Source of the DNA: Armillaria gallica
Taxonomy: Eukaryota > Basidiomycota > Agaricomycetes > Agaricales > Physalacriaceae
Direction of reading: 5' to 3'
Assembly: GCA_037576215.1 (NCBI GenBank)
Contig: JBANDB010000002.1
Location: forward strand, 7,564,001-7,628,000
DNA length: 64,000 nucleotides
Under the pieces are notes generated by a model, which saw nothing but the letters and a program-made list of their open reading frames with translations, did no database searches and was not told the DNA's origin. Positions 23,742 through 34,601 of this stretch are shown here, piece by piece (position 1 is the first letter of the stretch; each line of letters starts with the position of its first letter). A program made the position numbers and the translations under genes.

Positions 23742-25901
23742 TCAAGCCACCCCTGGCACACCATCAGGAGAAGGATGAACGGGGGAGCTTGTGATTTGAT
23801 CAACGAGTGCGTCGACTTCATCGCCTGAGTCCCCTTTAGCCACCACACTAGCCTCCCGAGACGGAACTGGAAGAGTAGCGATTCTGGGACCCTCGACAAT
23901 GGGAGAGAGAGGCCGTTCGCCCCTAAGAAGGGGATGGTGGGAAGCTGGAGCAGCGACGCTCTCAAATGAACGGGTCCCGCCGGCTGAAGGCAACATGATC
24001 AGGAAAGAAGAAAGTGAACACGAGAGGTGGCAAACGTACTAGCATCCGAAGGAATGGGAGAAGACCGTTCAAGCTTAAGGAGAGCCACCCGCAGTTGTTC
24101 GTCGAAGTCCTGGCTCTCAAAGACGATTCCACGGAGAGCACCCCTCCCTTCGCTGATGGCAGCATCCTGACAGATACCAAGGGTCTCTTCCAAGGAGGCA
24201 CGGTATTGCTGCGCAGCGTGAGCAGCGGCATTTGCACAGTTTTCAAAAACTTGGAGAGCGGTGGTTGTATGGCTGATGGAAGTACGAACGTCTTCAGGAG
24301 TGAAAAACAAGATTAGCAACCAAAAGAAATCACAAGAAATGAACGTACTATCAGGGGTTGCCTCAACAAACTTTGCCAGTTCCTTACGAGCAAAGTAATG
24401 CTGAAGAGGCTCTGCACGGAAGGAACAGAGGCTCTTGGTAGCTGCCTCGCAATTGTTGCAGCGTTTGCCCCACCCCAAGAAGACGCAGGCTTTGTTTTGG
24501 ACGCTAGAAGAACATTGAGCGCATCCATACTGAGGCTGGTAAAGCGAAGTAGGGAGTAAGCGGAAGCATAGGAAAGGGAGGAGAAATACTCACCACAATC
24601 GACGCCTGTAAGATGGGATCGATTTCCTCGTCTTTAACGGGGACTGGAACCTCTCTACCATACCGGTGCGCTGAAAACCTGCTAGTCAGAGGAGAAATGC
24701 GAAGAATGATTTAGAAAACTGACTGCCGAAAGCTAAATGCTTCTTGTTCTTGATAGTTACCATGGCAGGGGCTGCTACCTTGGACGAGGAAGCCACAGGC
24801 TTCTCCTCCTTGGCAACGACTCACTGCGAGGACCGCGTACCACGGGAACTACTGGCCACTAGTCAAGTAGTCAGCCAGAGAGAACACTACAACGCAAGGA
24901 AAGAAGGCTTACTGGGAGCAGGTTCGTCCTTCACTGAACCAGGCTGGGTCCTCGCGGCCTTCTTAGGCGGACCAATCGGTACAGTAATCAAGAGGCCGAC
25001 CTCAGGTTCCTTGGGATAGGTGAACTTCTTCTTATGCGACGACGCCTTCTGCTTTTGGTGCTTGGAAGTGCCTTTAACCTAAACCGAGGCAGCCACCTAA
25101 GTAGATGGCAAGCAAGAAAACGAAAGTACATACCAGAGGAGCAGGGCCACTAGTGGAGGAAGCTTTGCCAGGCAACCGAGCCTTGAGCTTGGGAGCACCT
25201 TTACCACCAGTGTGCTACGTAAAAAGAGTGAATCAATAAGCGAAACATGAAAGAGATCGACGACTGACCTGGGGGAGGATATCCTCCTCAGACTCGTCCA
25301 ATTCTTCCTCACCTCCATCGTCGGTTCCATTCTCCTCACTAGTGGCGTTGCCCCCTCCTTCATCATCATCATCGGCGGAAGCATCCTGGTCGCCTGAATC
25401 ATCGACTGGGGAGGCTGGACGTTTACGACCCTTGGGTTTGGATAATGCGGAAAGGAAAATGTCGGGCAGCGGCGTATCTTCCTCGATTTTGGCATGCTGG
25501 GAGGGATTGTCCAATCGAAGGAAAGGAAAAGAAAAGACAATAGTACACACCCCAGACCGTTCGCGCATCTTTAGCTCCCAGCCATCGAAGCTAGGAAGTT
25601 GCAAGTTTGCCGGGAGTTCGGTGACAATGGTCTCGCAGGTGTAAAGCAGGTCATGCGCAAAGGACGCAGCCGGATGTGCTTTGTCCTCACGAGAAAGTTT
25701 CAGGATGCTGATCTAAAAAGAATTGCAAAGAGGAAAATTTTAGCAAGGACCGACAGCAATAGTAAAGGATTCGCGTACCAAGAAGGGAGTGCCATCTTTT
25801 AACGCCTGAGAGAGTTCTTTCAGCCGGCATTGACCACGCTTGTCTGGATTGAGAAAGGGACAGAGTCGATTGACCCCAGCAGCGAAATCCTCGGGCCTCA
25901 T
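23742..25901 (-). pseudogene. B2 antisense accessory gene 2: multi-exon Zn2Cys6-like protein
   Basis: Start ATG 25901. Supported exons: 25901-25779, 25712-25551, 25496-25269, 25214-25134, 25078-24913, 24858-24761, a short one near 24670-24600, 24535-24349, 24291-24040, 23983-23742. All but the one near 24650 join in frame with GT-AG introns. Exon 3 is acidic (ASADDDDEGG). The exon at 24535 holds the cluster C-x2-C-x8-C-x8-C-x2-C-x7-C (YGCAQC ... GWGKRC ... LCSF), then ELAKFVEATPD. The next exon is helical and Ala-rich. A TGA at 24823-24821 sits where CGA fits, so this copy may be broken. The same cluster occurs in B1, and a true Zn2Cys6 spacing in element A. Confidence 0.65.
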
Positions 25902-26346
25902 GAGTGAAAAGAGAGGAACACTAGTGAAGACTAAGGACAAATAGTCAACGGGAGGAGCCAGCAATGAAATTTTATAGAAGTCGGACTTAGGTTTGATTCA
26001 ATACAGTTTTCCAAGCTGAGCTTGAAACGGCTGTGCCAGCGGTGCGGCTAGCAACCTCCTCGATCACAGTAGTTGCTCATACACTACTAGTAGCTGTAGC
26101 ATGCAATGAGAACGAATGAATAAGATAAGAAACCGTCCTAGCAAAGCAAGATTTGCGCTGTCATGCGGGAACCTGAAAATCATTAAGTGAATTTGATGAT
26201 CATTGATGGCCAAGTGCCAGTCGGACTTAGTGACTGAAACGTGATCGAGACCTGTGACCTCGAAAGAATTAGCAACGGGCCACTAGTAGGACATACTGCT
26301 AAGTACAAAAAGGGACTTAGATGACTGGGGACAGTCATTATTACAG
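25902..26346. other. upstream region of antisense gene 2 and end of the B2 interior
   Basis: About 445 bp between the start of antisense gene 2 and the purine tract. It would hold that gene's promoter. Only a few ACTAGT copies (25919, 26088, 26282) and no frame worth reporting. Confidence 0.45.
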
Positions 26347-26357
26347 TATGGGGGAGA
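26347..26357 (+). other. polypurine tract of B2
   Basis: ATGGGGGAGA directly before the TGATACG start of the 3' LTR. The identical tract precedes the B1 3' LTR. Confidence 0.75.
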
Positions 26358-27726
26358 TGATACGCCGTCTACACGTTCACACCTAGATTTTGCGATTTTA
26401 TAATAATACTATTGCATATCTATCTTACATTAGTGATACTTAAAGGACTATAGCTGAGGCTTCGAAGCTGATAGTTAGACTAGTATGCGACTAGTAGAGC
26501 CAGGACTTAGATGCGATACCACTAGTGGGTTAAATCTACCAGCCGGCCATACTAGTGACTTGAATGCTAATAGGGCTAAGTGAATACGGCCACTAGTGGA
26601 CAAGTAACGCGACTAGCGCACCAAACAAGAAGCAGAGGACACAAATCTCGTGAAGTTTGGTCACTAGTGAGCCGCTCTGGGCATAAACGCCTAAGTCAGG
26701 TTAACCAGTCACGCGGCAATCTCGAAACAGGACTTAGAAATGAATTAGCAATGGATTAACCTTGCGGTAGATCTGCCGGGTGCGATACAGATCCATTGCG
26801 ATCGGTACTAGTATAGCCGGGCTGCGCCTTCGATCACGATCGACAGCTGTTACAGGCACGCTCGCCTGGCTAGTCATTTATCCTTGGCACTAGTGGAGCA
26901 TCGCTGGGCCCAGGACACGGAATACCACCGCTAGCGGGGCTCCTAGGCTCACTAGTCAGCAAGCAATCATTTCTAGACCAACTATTGTGTGATTATTCAC
27001 CATTATTCGTGACTAGCCAAGAAATCCTTATCAATAATACCCCTCTAGTCAGTTATTTATATCTCGATTGTACCTTGTTTGTCAGTATATAAGTAGTAGA
27101 ATAGGCGCACGCGCGGCTCAGGCAAGCCATCCCCACAATTGTGACCTACTAGTCAGTATCTAGTGCCCCAATTAAAGGCTTTTGTGCTTAACCTCGACGA
27201 AGCGGCTACTAGTCGCTAAGTTACCCATAGCATTGAGTGAATAGAAGTGTCTTAGAGTAATCTTTTGTGTCCTGCAAAGGCCAAGAGTGTTTCGAAGTTA
27301 GTTCAAGCAAGTTCTCGAAGTTTAAAGTATTATTCTTAGGCCAAGAGCGCCACTAGTCTGCCTAGAAAGCGACTAGTCAAGTGTTTATTCACTTGTAAGA
27401 CATTACAGGGCCAAGAGAGCCACTAGTTCGAAGCAGTCCCAGTCAGAGCAAGCACAGTAGCTCAAGTCGAGTCACTATTCATCCAATTGTGTCTTACAAA
27501 CCCCACTAGTGCGAGTAGTACGCTTGTATAGCTCACTAGTAACGAAATAAAACGTCTTTAAACAACTTTCCTTGATTATTGAAGTCTGCAGAGTGCTTCT
27601 ATCGTACTCGAAACGCCCGAATTCAATACATTGGTGATAAGTGTAGAGTTAGTGATTGGTTTAGTGTTGTTGGTGTTCATTGCCAGCCTCTAGTCCATTT
27701 GCCACTCACCGTTACCGAGCACATCA
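26358..27726 (+). repeat. 3' LTR of B2
   Basis: 1369 bp, TGAT...ATCA, followed by CCAT (27727-27730), the duplicate of 17074-17077. Its variant bases (for example near 26660 and 26770) match the solo LTR at 42176-43544 and not its own 5' LTR. Confidence 0.93.
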
Positions 27727-29641
27727 CCATCCTGACTTGGAGGATTATGAGCTAGAGGACCATGGCCCTTTGCAGTTTGAAGTAGCGGAAGGGACTAGTG
27801 AGCTGCTGAAGGAACTAGAGGAATTTAAGAATGAAATTGATAGTTGAGGTGGCTACATGCACACACTAGCCACTAGTATCAATGATTTTTCTGTAGAATT
27901 AGATGAAGCATGCTCTTGTGAACTAGAACTAAGAAATCTTTACTTAGCACAGGAGAAAACTAATGAAACCATATGCCAGTTCTTGAAAGCGACTCCACTC
28001 ATTCCTGATCTCGAGTATAAGTTCGATCCTAACAAAAGAGAGGACTATCCAGAGAAACAACAGACTAGTAGTGGACTAGCACAAGATGGATGGCTGCCAC
28101 ATATCAGGACTTGGTTGAGGAACCCTAGACACCGGCCAGAAGGACTTAATGACAAGCAGTACTTGACTTTCAAGCAGTACTGCCATAACTTCTTCTTGGA
28201 CAAAGAAGGCAGACTATATAGATGCAGTACTGAAGGAGACCACTGGCTAGTAGTGGATAAAGAGCATCGAATGTATATGATGAGATTGGCACACGACTCA
28301 TTAGGACATAGAGGCTTTTACATGACTAAGTCACTGTTGGAGCAACAGTTTTGGTGGCCAGAGTTGGAACGAGATGTCAGTTGGTATGTCAAGTCTTGTC
28401 ATTTATGTCAAGTCAGACAGAAGACTATGGTCCATATTCCACCCTCTGTCACTGAAACGCCTTCACTATTCCAGAAAGTACACTGTGATACTATAGTTAT
28501 GACCCTGGTTTCTAATAAGTGCAGATATATAGTTCACGCACACAATTCGTTATCGTCTTGGCCAGAAGCAAGGGCCTTACAGCAAGAAAATGCTAAAGCA
28601 ATTGCGGTTTGGTTCTTTGAGGATGTGATATGCAGGTGGGGCTGTCCCAATAAAATAGTAACTGATAACAGCGGACCTTGGGTTGCAGTTATACAGTGGC
28701 TAAGTGACAAGTATGGCATCACCAGCATAAAGATCACTCCTTACAACTCGCAAGCAAATGGAAAAATTGAAAGAGGCCATTGGGACATTTGTCAATCACT
28801 ATTTAAGGTGACTAGTGGCAACCCAAAGAAGTGGTTTTACTTCCTACCATATGTGTTGTGGGTGGACCATATTACTATCAAACATGGTACCGGTTGCTCA
28901 CCATATTTCATGGCACTAGGCGCACATCCAATAGTACCCCTTGACATAGTTGAAGCTACTTGGCTAGTCAAGCCCCCAAGTGGAATCTTGAGCACTGAAG
29001 ACCTTATTGGTATGAGGGTGACAGCACTAGCCAAGCATGCTAAACATGTAATGGCCATGCAACAGAAAATTAATAAGAATAAGCTCGATACTGTACTATG
29101 CTACCAACGCGAGCACAAGGCCACTATCATTGATTACAACTTCAAACCAGGTTGACTAGTGCTTATGCGGAACATGCGAGTTGAGGAAAGTCTCAATAGC
29201 AAGATGGAGTCAAGGTATTTGGGACCACTAGTCATTATCAGAAGGACTAGAGGTGGTTCTTATGTCTTAGCAGAGTTGGATGGATCCCTAGTGGGCAGCA
29301 CAGTCGCTCAGTTTAGAGTAATTCCATACCATGCAAGGCATAGTATCGAGTTACCCAAGAAAATTCATGATTTGATCAATGTAAGTCCCCAAACTCTTAA
29401 GGAGTTGGTGACTAGTGATGAGTCTGTCCCAACAGAATATCACTATCGACCCTTAGGCAAGAAACTATATGGTATAAACCGAGTTAGGCTGCATGAGAGC
29501 AACACTAGTGAGTCTGACAGCAAAGATTCGGGTTCAGAGGCCGAAGGATACCTTCAGCCAGACAAATATGATAGCAATAGTGATGAAGACAATGAAGTCC
29601 CCATCACTAGTCAACTTAGAAGCTCGAAAACTGCAGGCTAG
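27727..29641 (+). pseudogene. B1 integrase region (continuation after B2)
   Basis: Resumes the B1 frame after CCAT. TGA at 27845-27847 stands where B2 has CGA, and another TGA at 29153-29155 precedes the tail (29159-29641). Between them a 432-codon frame holds the zinc region (HDSLGHRGFYMTK ... CHLCQ), HCDTIVM, TDNSGPW and GKIERGHW. Most differences from B2 lie at CpG (NEIV to NKIV, DNGG to DNSG). The GPY-like tail is present and no chromodomain follows. Confidence 0.85.
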
Positions 29642-29786
29642 AATGGTCAAACACACTTTATATTGCTAAGTAATGATGGTGTATGCTAGATACTGTATCT
29701 AAGCAGTTGGAAATTATGAGAAACAACAGACTAGTAATTGAAAACTTTTATATATGGTGACTAGTGACTGTTCTGAATGACTGGTA

Positions 29787-31265
29787 CTAGTCAAGCTTGG
29801 AACTAGAAGCAATGGGAGCTGGAGATTCATCTTCCATAGGTACTGGGGGACGACTTTCGAGCTGCTTGATGACTTGGCCATGATGAGCGACCACAAACTC
29901 ATGGTACTTGAGCAAGTACTTGATCTTGTGGGTTGTAGTGATCATGTCGTTGCGAAGATCAGCCTCTCTAGAGCGCAAAATGCTCTTGGAAGGATTGACA
30001 TGATCTCCAGCACTGACTAGTGTGGCCACAGCGTCGACAGTGCTCTGACTAGCCTCGTTGTTGATAGCTAAGTCAGCTGCTAGTAAAAGAAAGAAGGTCA
30101 ATAGCACATCGCAAAGCTCACTAGTAAGCACATACCAGCAATAGTGAAAGGGGAATCCTTGAAAGCATGGTCAGCCGAGGCACGAGGACACTTCCTGGCT
30201 TGGATAGCAGCCTCATTGGCCTTCCCTTTGGCAATAATCGCTTCGGCGGCCTGGTAATTGTGTAAAGATGAGTCAAAGTTGGCTACTAGTGATATGAAAT
30301 CACCTGAATAGCCTCAGCACGATGCTCTGCCTTCTCCTTTTCCCTCTGAAAGAAAACCTGACTAGTAGACTAACCTGAGCAGCCTGAGCAACTTTCTTGT
30401 TCTTGAGGAACTTGGGGAGCGTAATCTTGCGTCCTTCAATGATGTTACCAGAAGTAGGGTCACGATTGACAATGATGTTGACATCTTTGTTGATATTCAT
30501 CTGTTCAAACTGTGAAATGATGGTATCAGCCTTGCGACGAACAGTAGCTAAGGTAAACAATACCAAGTCAGTTTCCTGCAGTGCATTGGAAGCATCAGGG
30601 TTACCCATGACCATATCCTCCTCAGTTGCTGTGACAATGCTAGCCTCTTCATTGGACAAGTCCTCGACGATAGCCCATGACTTAGCAAGATGACGGCTTC
30701 ATTTGGCAGGCTAATGGTTGAAACAGTCAGTCAGAAAGCGAAAGAACAATGACTAGTGAGGTACTCACTGCCTTAGAAGCCTTAGCCTTGCCACTAGTGG
30801 CCACGGTTTTGGCAGGAGCAGCAGGAGCAGGATCAGGAGCAGAAGGAGTGGTAACAGTGGCAATAGCACTCACTACAGCTGCTGACCGCTTCTTGTGCTC
30901 GCTATGAATAGTTCCAGTAAAAGAACGAATGGTGTGGTAATCCTTGAAAGTCGGAGTTGTCAAATGCGCATCAAGGATGCGCTTGAAAACTTGCTTCATG
31001 TGAAAGCACACATCTTCAACCTTCTGGTCACCTATTACAGCGGCGGGATGCTGAATAACAAGCTCTGCCTGGGGCACTAGTCAGCAAAAAGTAGCTATGA
31101 GAATGGTTAGCACCCACATACCCCAATAACGCAAACACTCTTGCACTGATTAATAATAGTCTCCAAGGGTACCCCTTTGTCCTTAAGTCCCCACAGTGTA
31201 TCGGCATCTTGGATAGCTTCATTGCCTTGAGTAACCAAGAGTGCAACGCTGGCAGGATTGGACAT
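29787..31265 (-). pseudogene. B1 antisense accessory gene 1, with a premature TGA
   Basis: Same exon order as the intact B2 gene: start ATG 31265 (MSNPA), exons ending at 30131-29787. In the third exon PAK is followed by TGA where B2 has CGA (Arg), near 30710. Other changes are mostly CpG transitions (NRDPTSGNII, INKDVNII). The last exon is open (114 codons) and very like B2. So B1 once carried the same gene. Confidence 0.75.
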
Positions 31266-31983
31266 GACTAGTGACAAAAAATTTGGATAGAAAGTTTGAA
31301 AACCTTTTTAGTGATGAAGCTAGTCATGAAAAGAAGTCCACTAGTGAGATGACGAAGTGACTAGTCAATGAGGATGTTGAATTTATAGTGTGGGGGAGAA
31401 CCGTGTGCTTGGACTTAGTAAAAATCGCGAAAATTTCTGAGAAATTTCAATGATAAATTACTAAAGTCCAGACCATGAGTAACACTGCTCGCGCAATATC
31501 TACCTGTCAAAGGAAATATCAAGTCGAATTGAAATGATTAGTGATGAAGAAATCGAGCCCAAGATCTAATTGATCACCAATAGTACAATCATGATCGGAT
31601 GCTAGTGGAAATTCTAAGTCACTAGTGGACTTGTAATTCCGAACAAGTCACTAGTCACCCTCAATGGATCACTAGTGACCATGCAAGTCAAAACCACCTC
31701 GTCAGCATGAGAACTTCACTAGACTCACTGGAAAAGAGACTTAGGTGTATCTTTGCAAGCAGAGCTCACATCACACAAAAAGAGCAAGAGTACGAAAACA
31801 TTGTATTTGAGTGCCTATCCACACTTGTGGCATTGGCTAATGTAAAAGAAAAACATATGCCCTAAGGGCATGTACAGTAAAGCTAAAATGAAAAATTTAG
31901 GCTGACAGGCCATATGCTACAAGTCCCTATGAAAACTTGTATGAAAATTTGGCCTCAAGGACTGTGAACCCAGCTGGGCCATC

Positions 31984-34101
31984 CTAGAGATGAGTGGCAG
32001 AGCGATGCTTCTTAGGCGACTTCTTCTTGCGAGTGCGCTGAGGAGAATTTGCCACCTGTAGCTCTGGCTCAAGATCCTGGTTCATATTGTGCAGCTCTCC
32101 TTTTGTCACATGGAACTCGTCTGCCAGCGCAGCTAGTTCCTTTCTGTCTGTGAGCTCAGTATCAGCAGTGAGCTCATCTACCAAAGCATTGGGATTGGGA
32201 ACTGGAGCCGACAAATTCTGGTCAGAATCGGAGTCGTGACCCAAAGGCTCAAGCAAAGACCCTACGACACTGGAATGGGAATCGCTGTTGGACTCTTCAC
32301 TGCTGGAATGCAGTGTCACCTCGACCTGCTGGGCAGACTTAGAAGACTGTGAAGGGCCTGGTTTAAGGTGATGTACTGGAGGGGGAGTCGGTCCTTTGAC
32401 TAAGAAATTATATTGAAGTCAGTATGACCAGCACCAAGGAAAGAAGAAAAGAGATGCATCAGCTGGTTTAGCAACTGACAGCTCGGGGTTGTCAAACATG
32501 TCAAGGACTGTCTTGAGCTCAGCCAGGATGTCTGAGTCTTGGAAAACGATACCTTTCAGGGTGTCAGCACCCTCGCTCCTGATAGCGTTGTAGCTGATGT
32601 GGAGGGTCTTGTATAGATCAGACCGGTAGTGCAGAGAGGCTTGCACCGCAGCATTAGCAGTAGACTCGAAAACCTGCAAGGAAGCCAAAGCTCGGTCGAA
32701 GGCAGTGCAGATGTCTAAGAAAATGGTTCAGAAGAGAAAAGAGAACACAAGTAGATGACGACTTACATTCAGGAGTGGCCTCAGCAAATAAAGCCAGCTC
32801 ATGATGTGCGGCGTACCTCTGAAAAGGCTCAGCATGGAAAGAGCATAGGCTCTTCCTCCTGATCTGGCAAGTGCCGCAACGCTTGCCCCAGCCTTGAAAG
32901 ATGCAGTCGGCACCTTGGACACTGGATGAGCATTGAGCACACCCATACAGAGGCTGAGGTGGGAAGTCAGTACAAACACAAGAAAGATTAAGTGCAGAAG
33001 AAGTACATACCATGGGAGGAGCCTTGAGCAAGGCCTGATATTCATCCTTATGAATGGGCATGGGTACCTTCTCGATGTAGTAATAGGCTTAAACTGAGGC
33101 TAAGTCAGCATAAGGAGCCAAAGAAAAGGGTGGGGAAATGTACTGCTAAGTGGGTTAGTCTCGATGGTGGCCGAAGTGGTGGCCTTGCCCTTCCCTTTGG
33201 ACATGCTAGCATTGCCCTCATCCTTGACTGTGGCACATACTTGTGCATGCACAGCATGGGAACTTTCACCTTTAGCTAGAGGAGCAGATGAATAGGGTAT
33301 TAAACAAGAAAGGAACTGACTCTCACCTGTGGATGGTTCATCTTTCACAGAGCCTGTCTGAGTCTTGTTTAGCTTGTGAGGCAGGACCTTGGCAGTGGTA
33401 GTATTGGTGACCTCCTCCATGGTAGCAGTGCCCTCGAATCTCGACTTGAGGCTCTTGGGTTTTGGGTTCTTCGGAGCAGCGCCCTTGCTGGATGAAGCCT
33501 GAACAGAAAACTATGTAAGAAGGATATTGAAAGAAAAAGAAAGGAGTAGACGCAACCTTCTTGTCCTTTTCAGTAGGCTGAATATTGGGGTCATCGTCCC
33601 CAGAGACGTCAAGGTCTTGAAGATCTTGTTCAGCCAGGCATTTCTTTCCATGGACAGGTTTGGTAGGCTCAGGCAATGCAAAGTTGGAATCCTCCTTGAG
33701 GAGCTCACGCTACAGAAGTTCAGTGCATAAAAATGGAACAAAGCAGACGGGACTCATGTTGGCACGCTTGTTCATGAAGAGTTCCCACTCCCCGAAATCC
33801 TCAGATTGGTTGGCAGCCTCTAACTCCTTCGAAACTTTCTTGCAAGTATACACGAGGTCATATAGGAAGCCACTCTTTGGGGTACCACTGTCCTGGCATG
33901 TGCCTTCAATCGCAGAGACCTATAAAGGTGGCAAGACACGTCAGAACTGGCTGCATGGTTGCAGAAGAACAAACGCACTAAGAGATCAGTGTTAGCTTCG
34001 AGAAGGTGATGAATGTCATGAGTGTGCATCTTGCCATGCTTGTCAGCATTGAAGAGGGGCCGCAGTGAGCCAAAAGAAGTGTTGAACTCAGAAAGCTTCA
34101 T
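31984..34101 (-). pseudogene. B1 antisense accessory gene 2, a divergent Zn2Cys6-like allele
   Basis: Start ATG 34101 (MKLSEFNTSFGSLRPLFNADKHG; B2 has MRPEDFAAGVNRLCPFLNPDKRG). The exon ending near 32768 holds YGCAQC-x8-C-x8-C-x2-C-x7-CSF with the same spacing as B2, followed by HHELALFAEATPE. The next exon begins near LASLQVFESTANAAVQ. The last exon (to 31984) is Ser/Asp-rich and ends in a basic KKKSPKKHRS. Outside the cluster it is far less like B2 than gene 1 is. The whole stretch lacks ACTAGT. Exon borders are only partly worked out, and one frame change near 33720 may be decay. Confidence 0.6.
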
Positions 34102-34590
34102 GGTGAAAGCCCCAAGTGTTGGAAGAGCAAGTAGGGCAAAGAAAGACGCAGTAGAGAAAACGCAGAGGGACATATTAAGAGAGAGGGTGAAACAAAGTGA
34201 AATTTTGTCGAAGTCAGACTCTGGTGTATGTTCCCACAGTTTACAAGCTGAGATTGAAATTAAAGTTAGCCGCTCCAGCTGGCTTGTAGCGTTCTGGTGC
34301 TAACAAGCCCACTAGTGGTTATCTGGACATGAGTTGAGGGATTTAGCTAACTTACAAGAACGATAACGAAGAATAGAGTCCTATCAAAGAAGATTGACGC
34401 TGTCACACATGAACCTGCAAATCATTAAATCCAATTTGATGATGTTTGATGGCTAAGCACTGGACAGACTTAGTGGCGATGATGCAATCAAGACCTGTGA
34501 ACTTGTATGAATTGAGTAAGGGACACCTAGTGAGACCTACTACTGAGTACCAAAACAGACTTGAGTGACTGAGGACAGTCACTATTTTAG

Positions 34591-34601
34591 TATGGGGGAG
34601 A
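34591..34601 (+). other. polypurine tract of B1
   Basis: TATGGGGGAGA directly before the 3' LTR start at 34602, as in B2. Confidence 0.75.

Larger units (their letters stand above)
17078..27726 (+). mobile_element. family-B retrotransposon B2, nested in B1 and internally deleted
   Basis: 10.65 kb with LTRs at 17078-18445 and 26358-27726, flanked by CCAT on both sides (17074-17077, 27727-27730). It keeps the primer site, RNase H, integrase and both antisense genes, but lacks most of gag and all of protease and RT. The interior jumps from a gag remnant near 19135 to RNase H at 19214. It must have moved with help from other copies, or the deletion came after insertion. It retains far more CpG than B1. 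Its two LTRs belong to different subtypes. Confidence 0.92.

Noticed and set aside
25078..25134. Stop codon (TAG) in antisense gene 2 of B2 after GTGGCTGCCTCGGTT
   Set aside because: A downstream acceptor (GGTTTAG) makes this part of the intron and keeps the frame.
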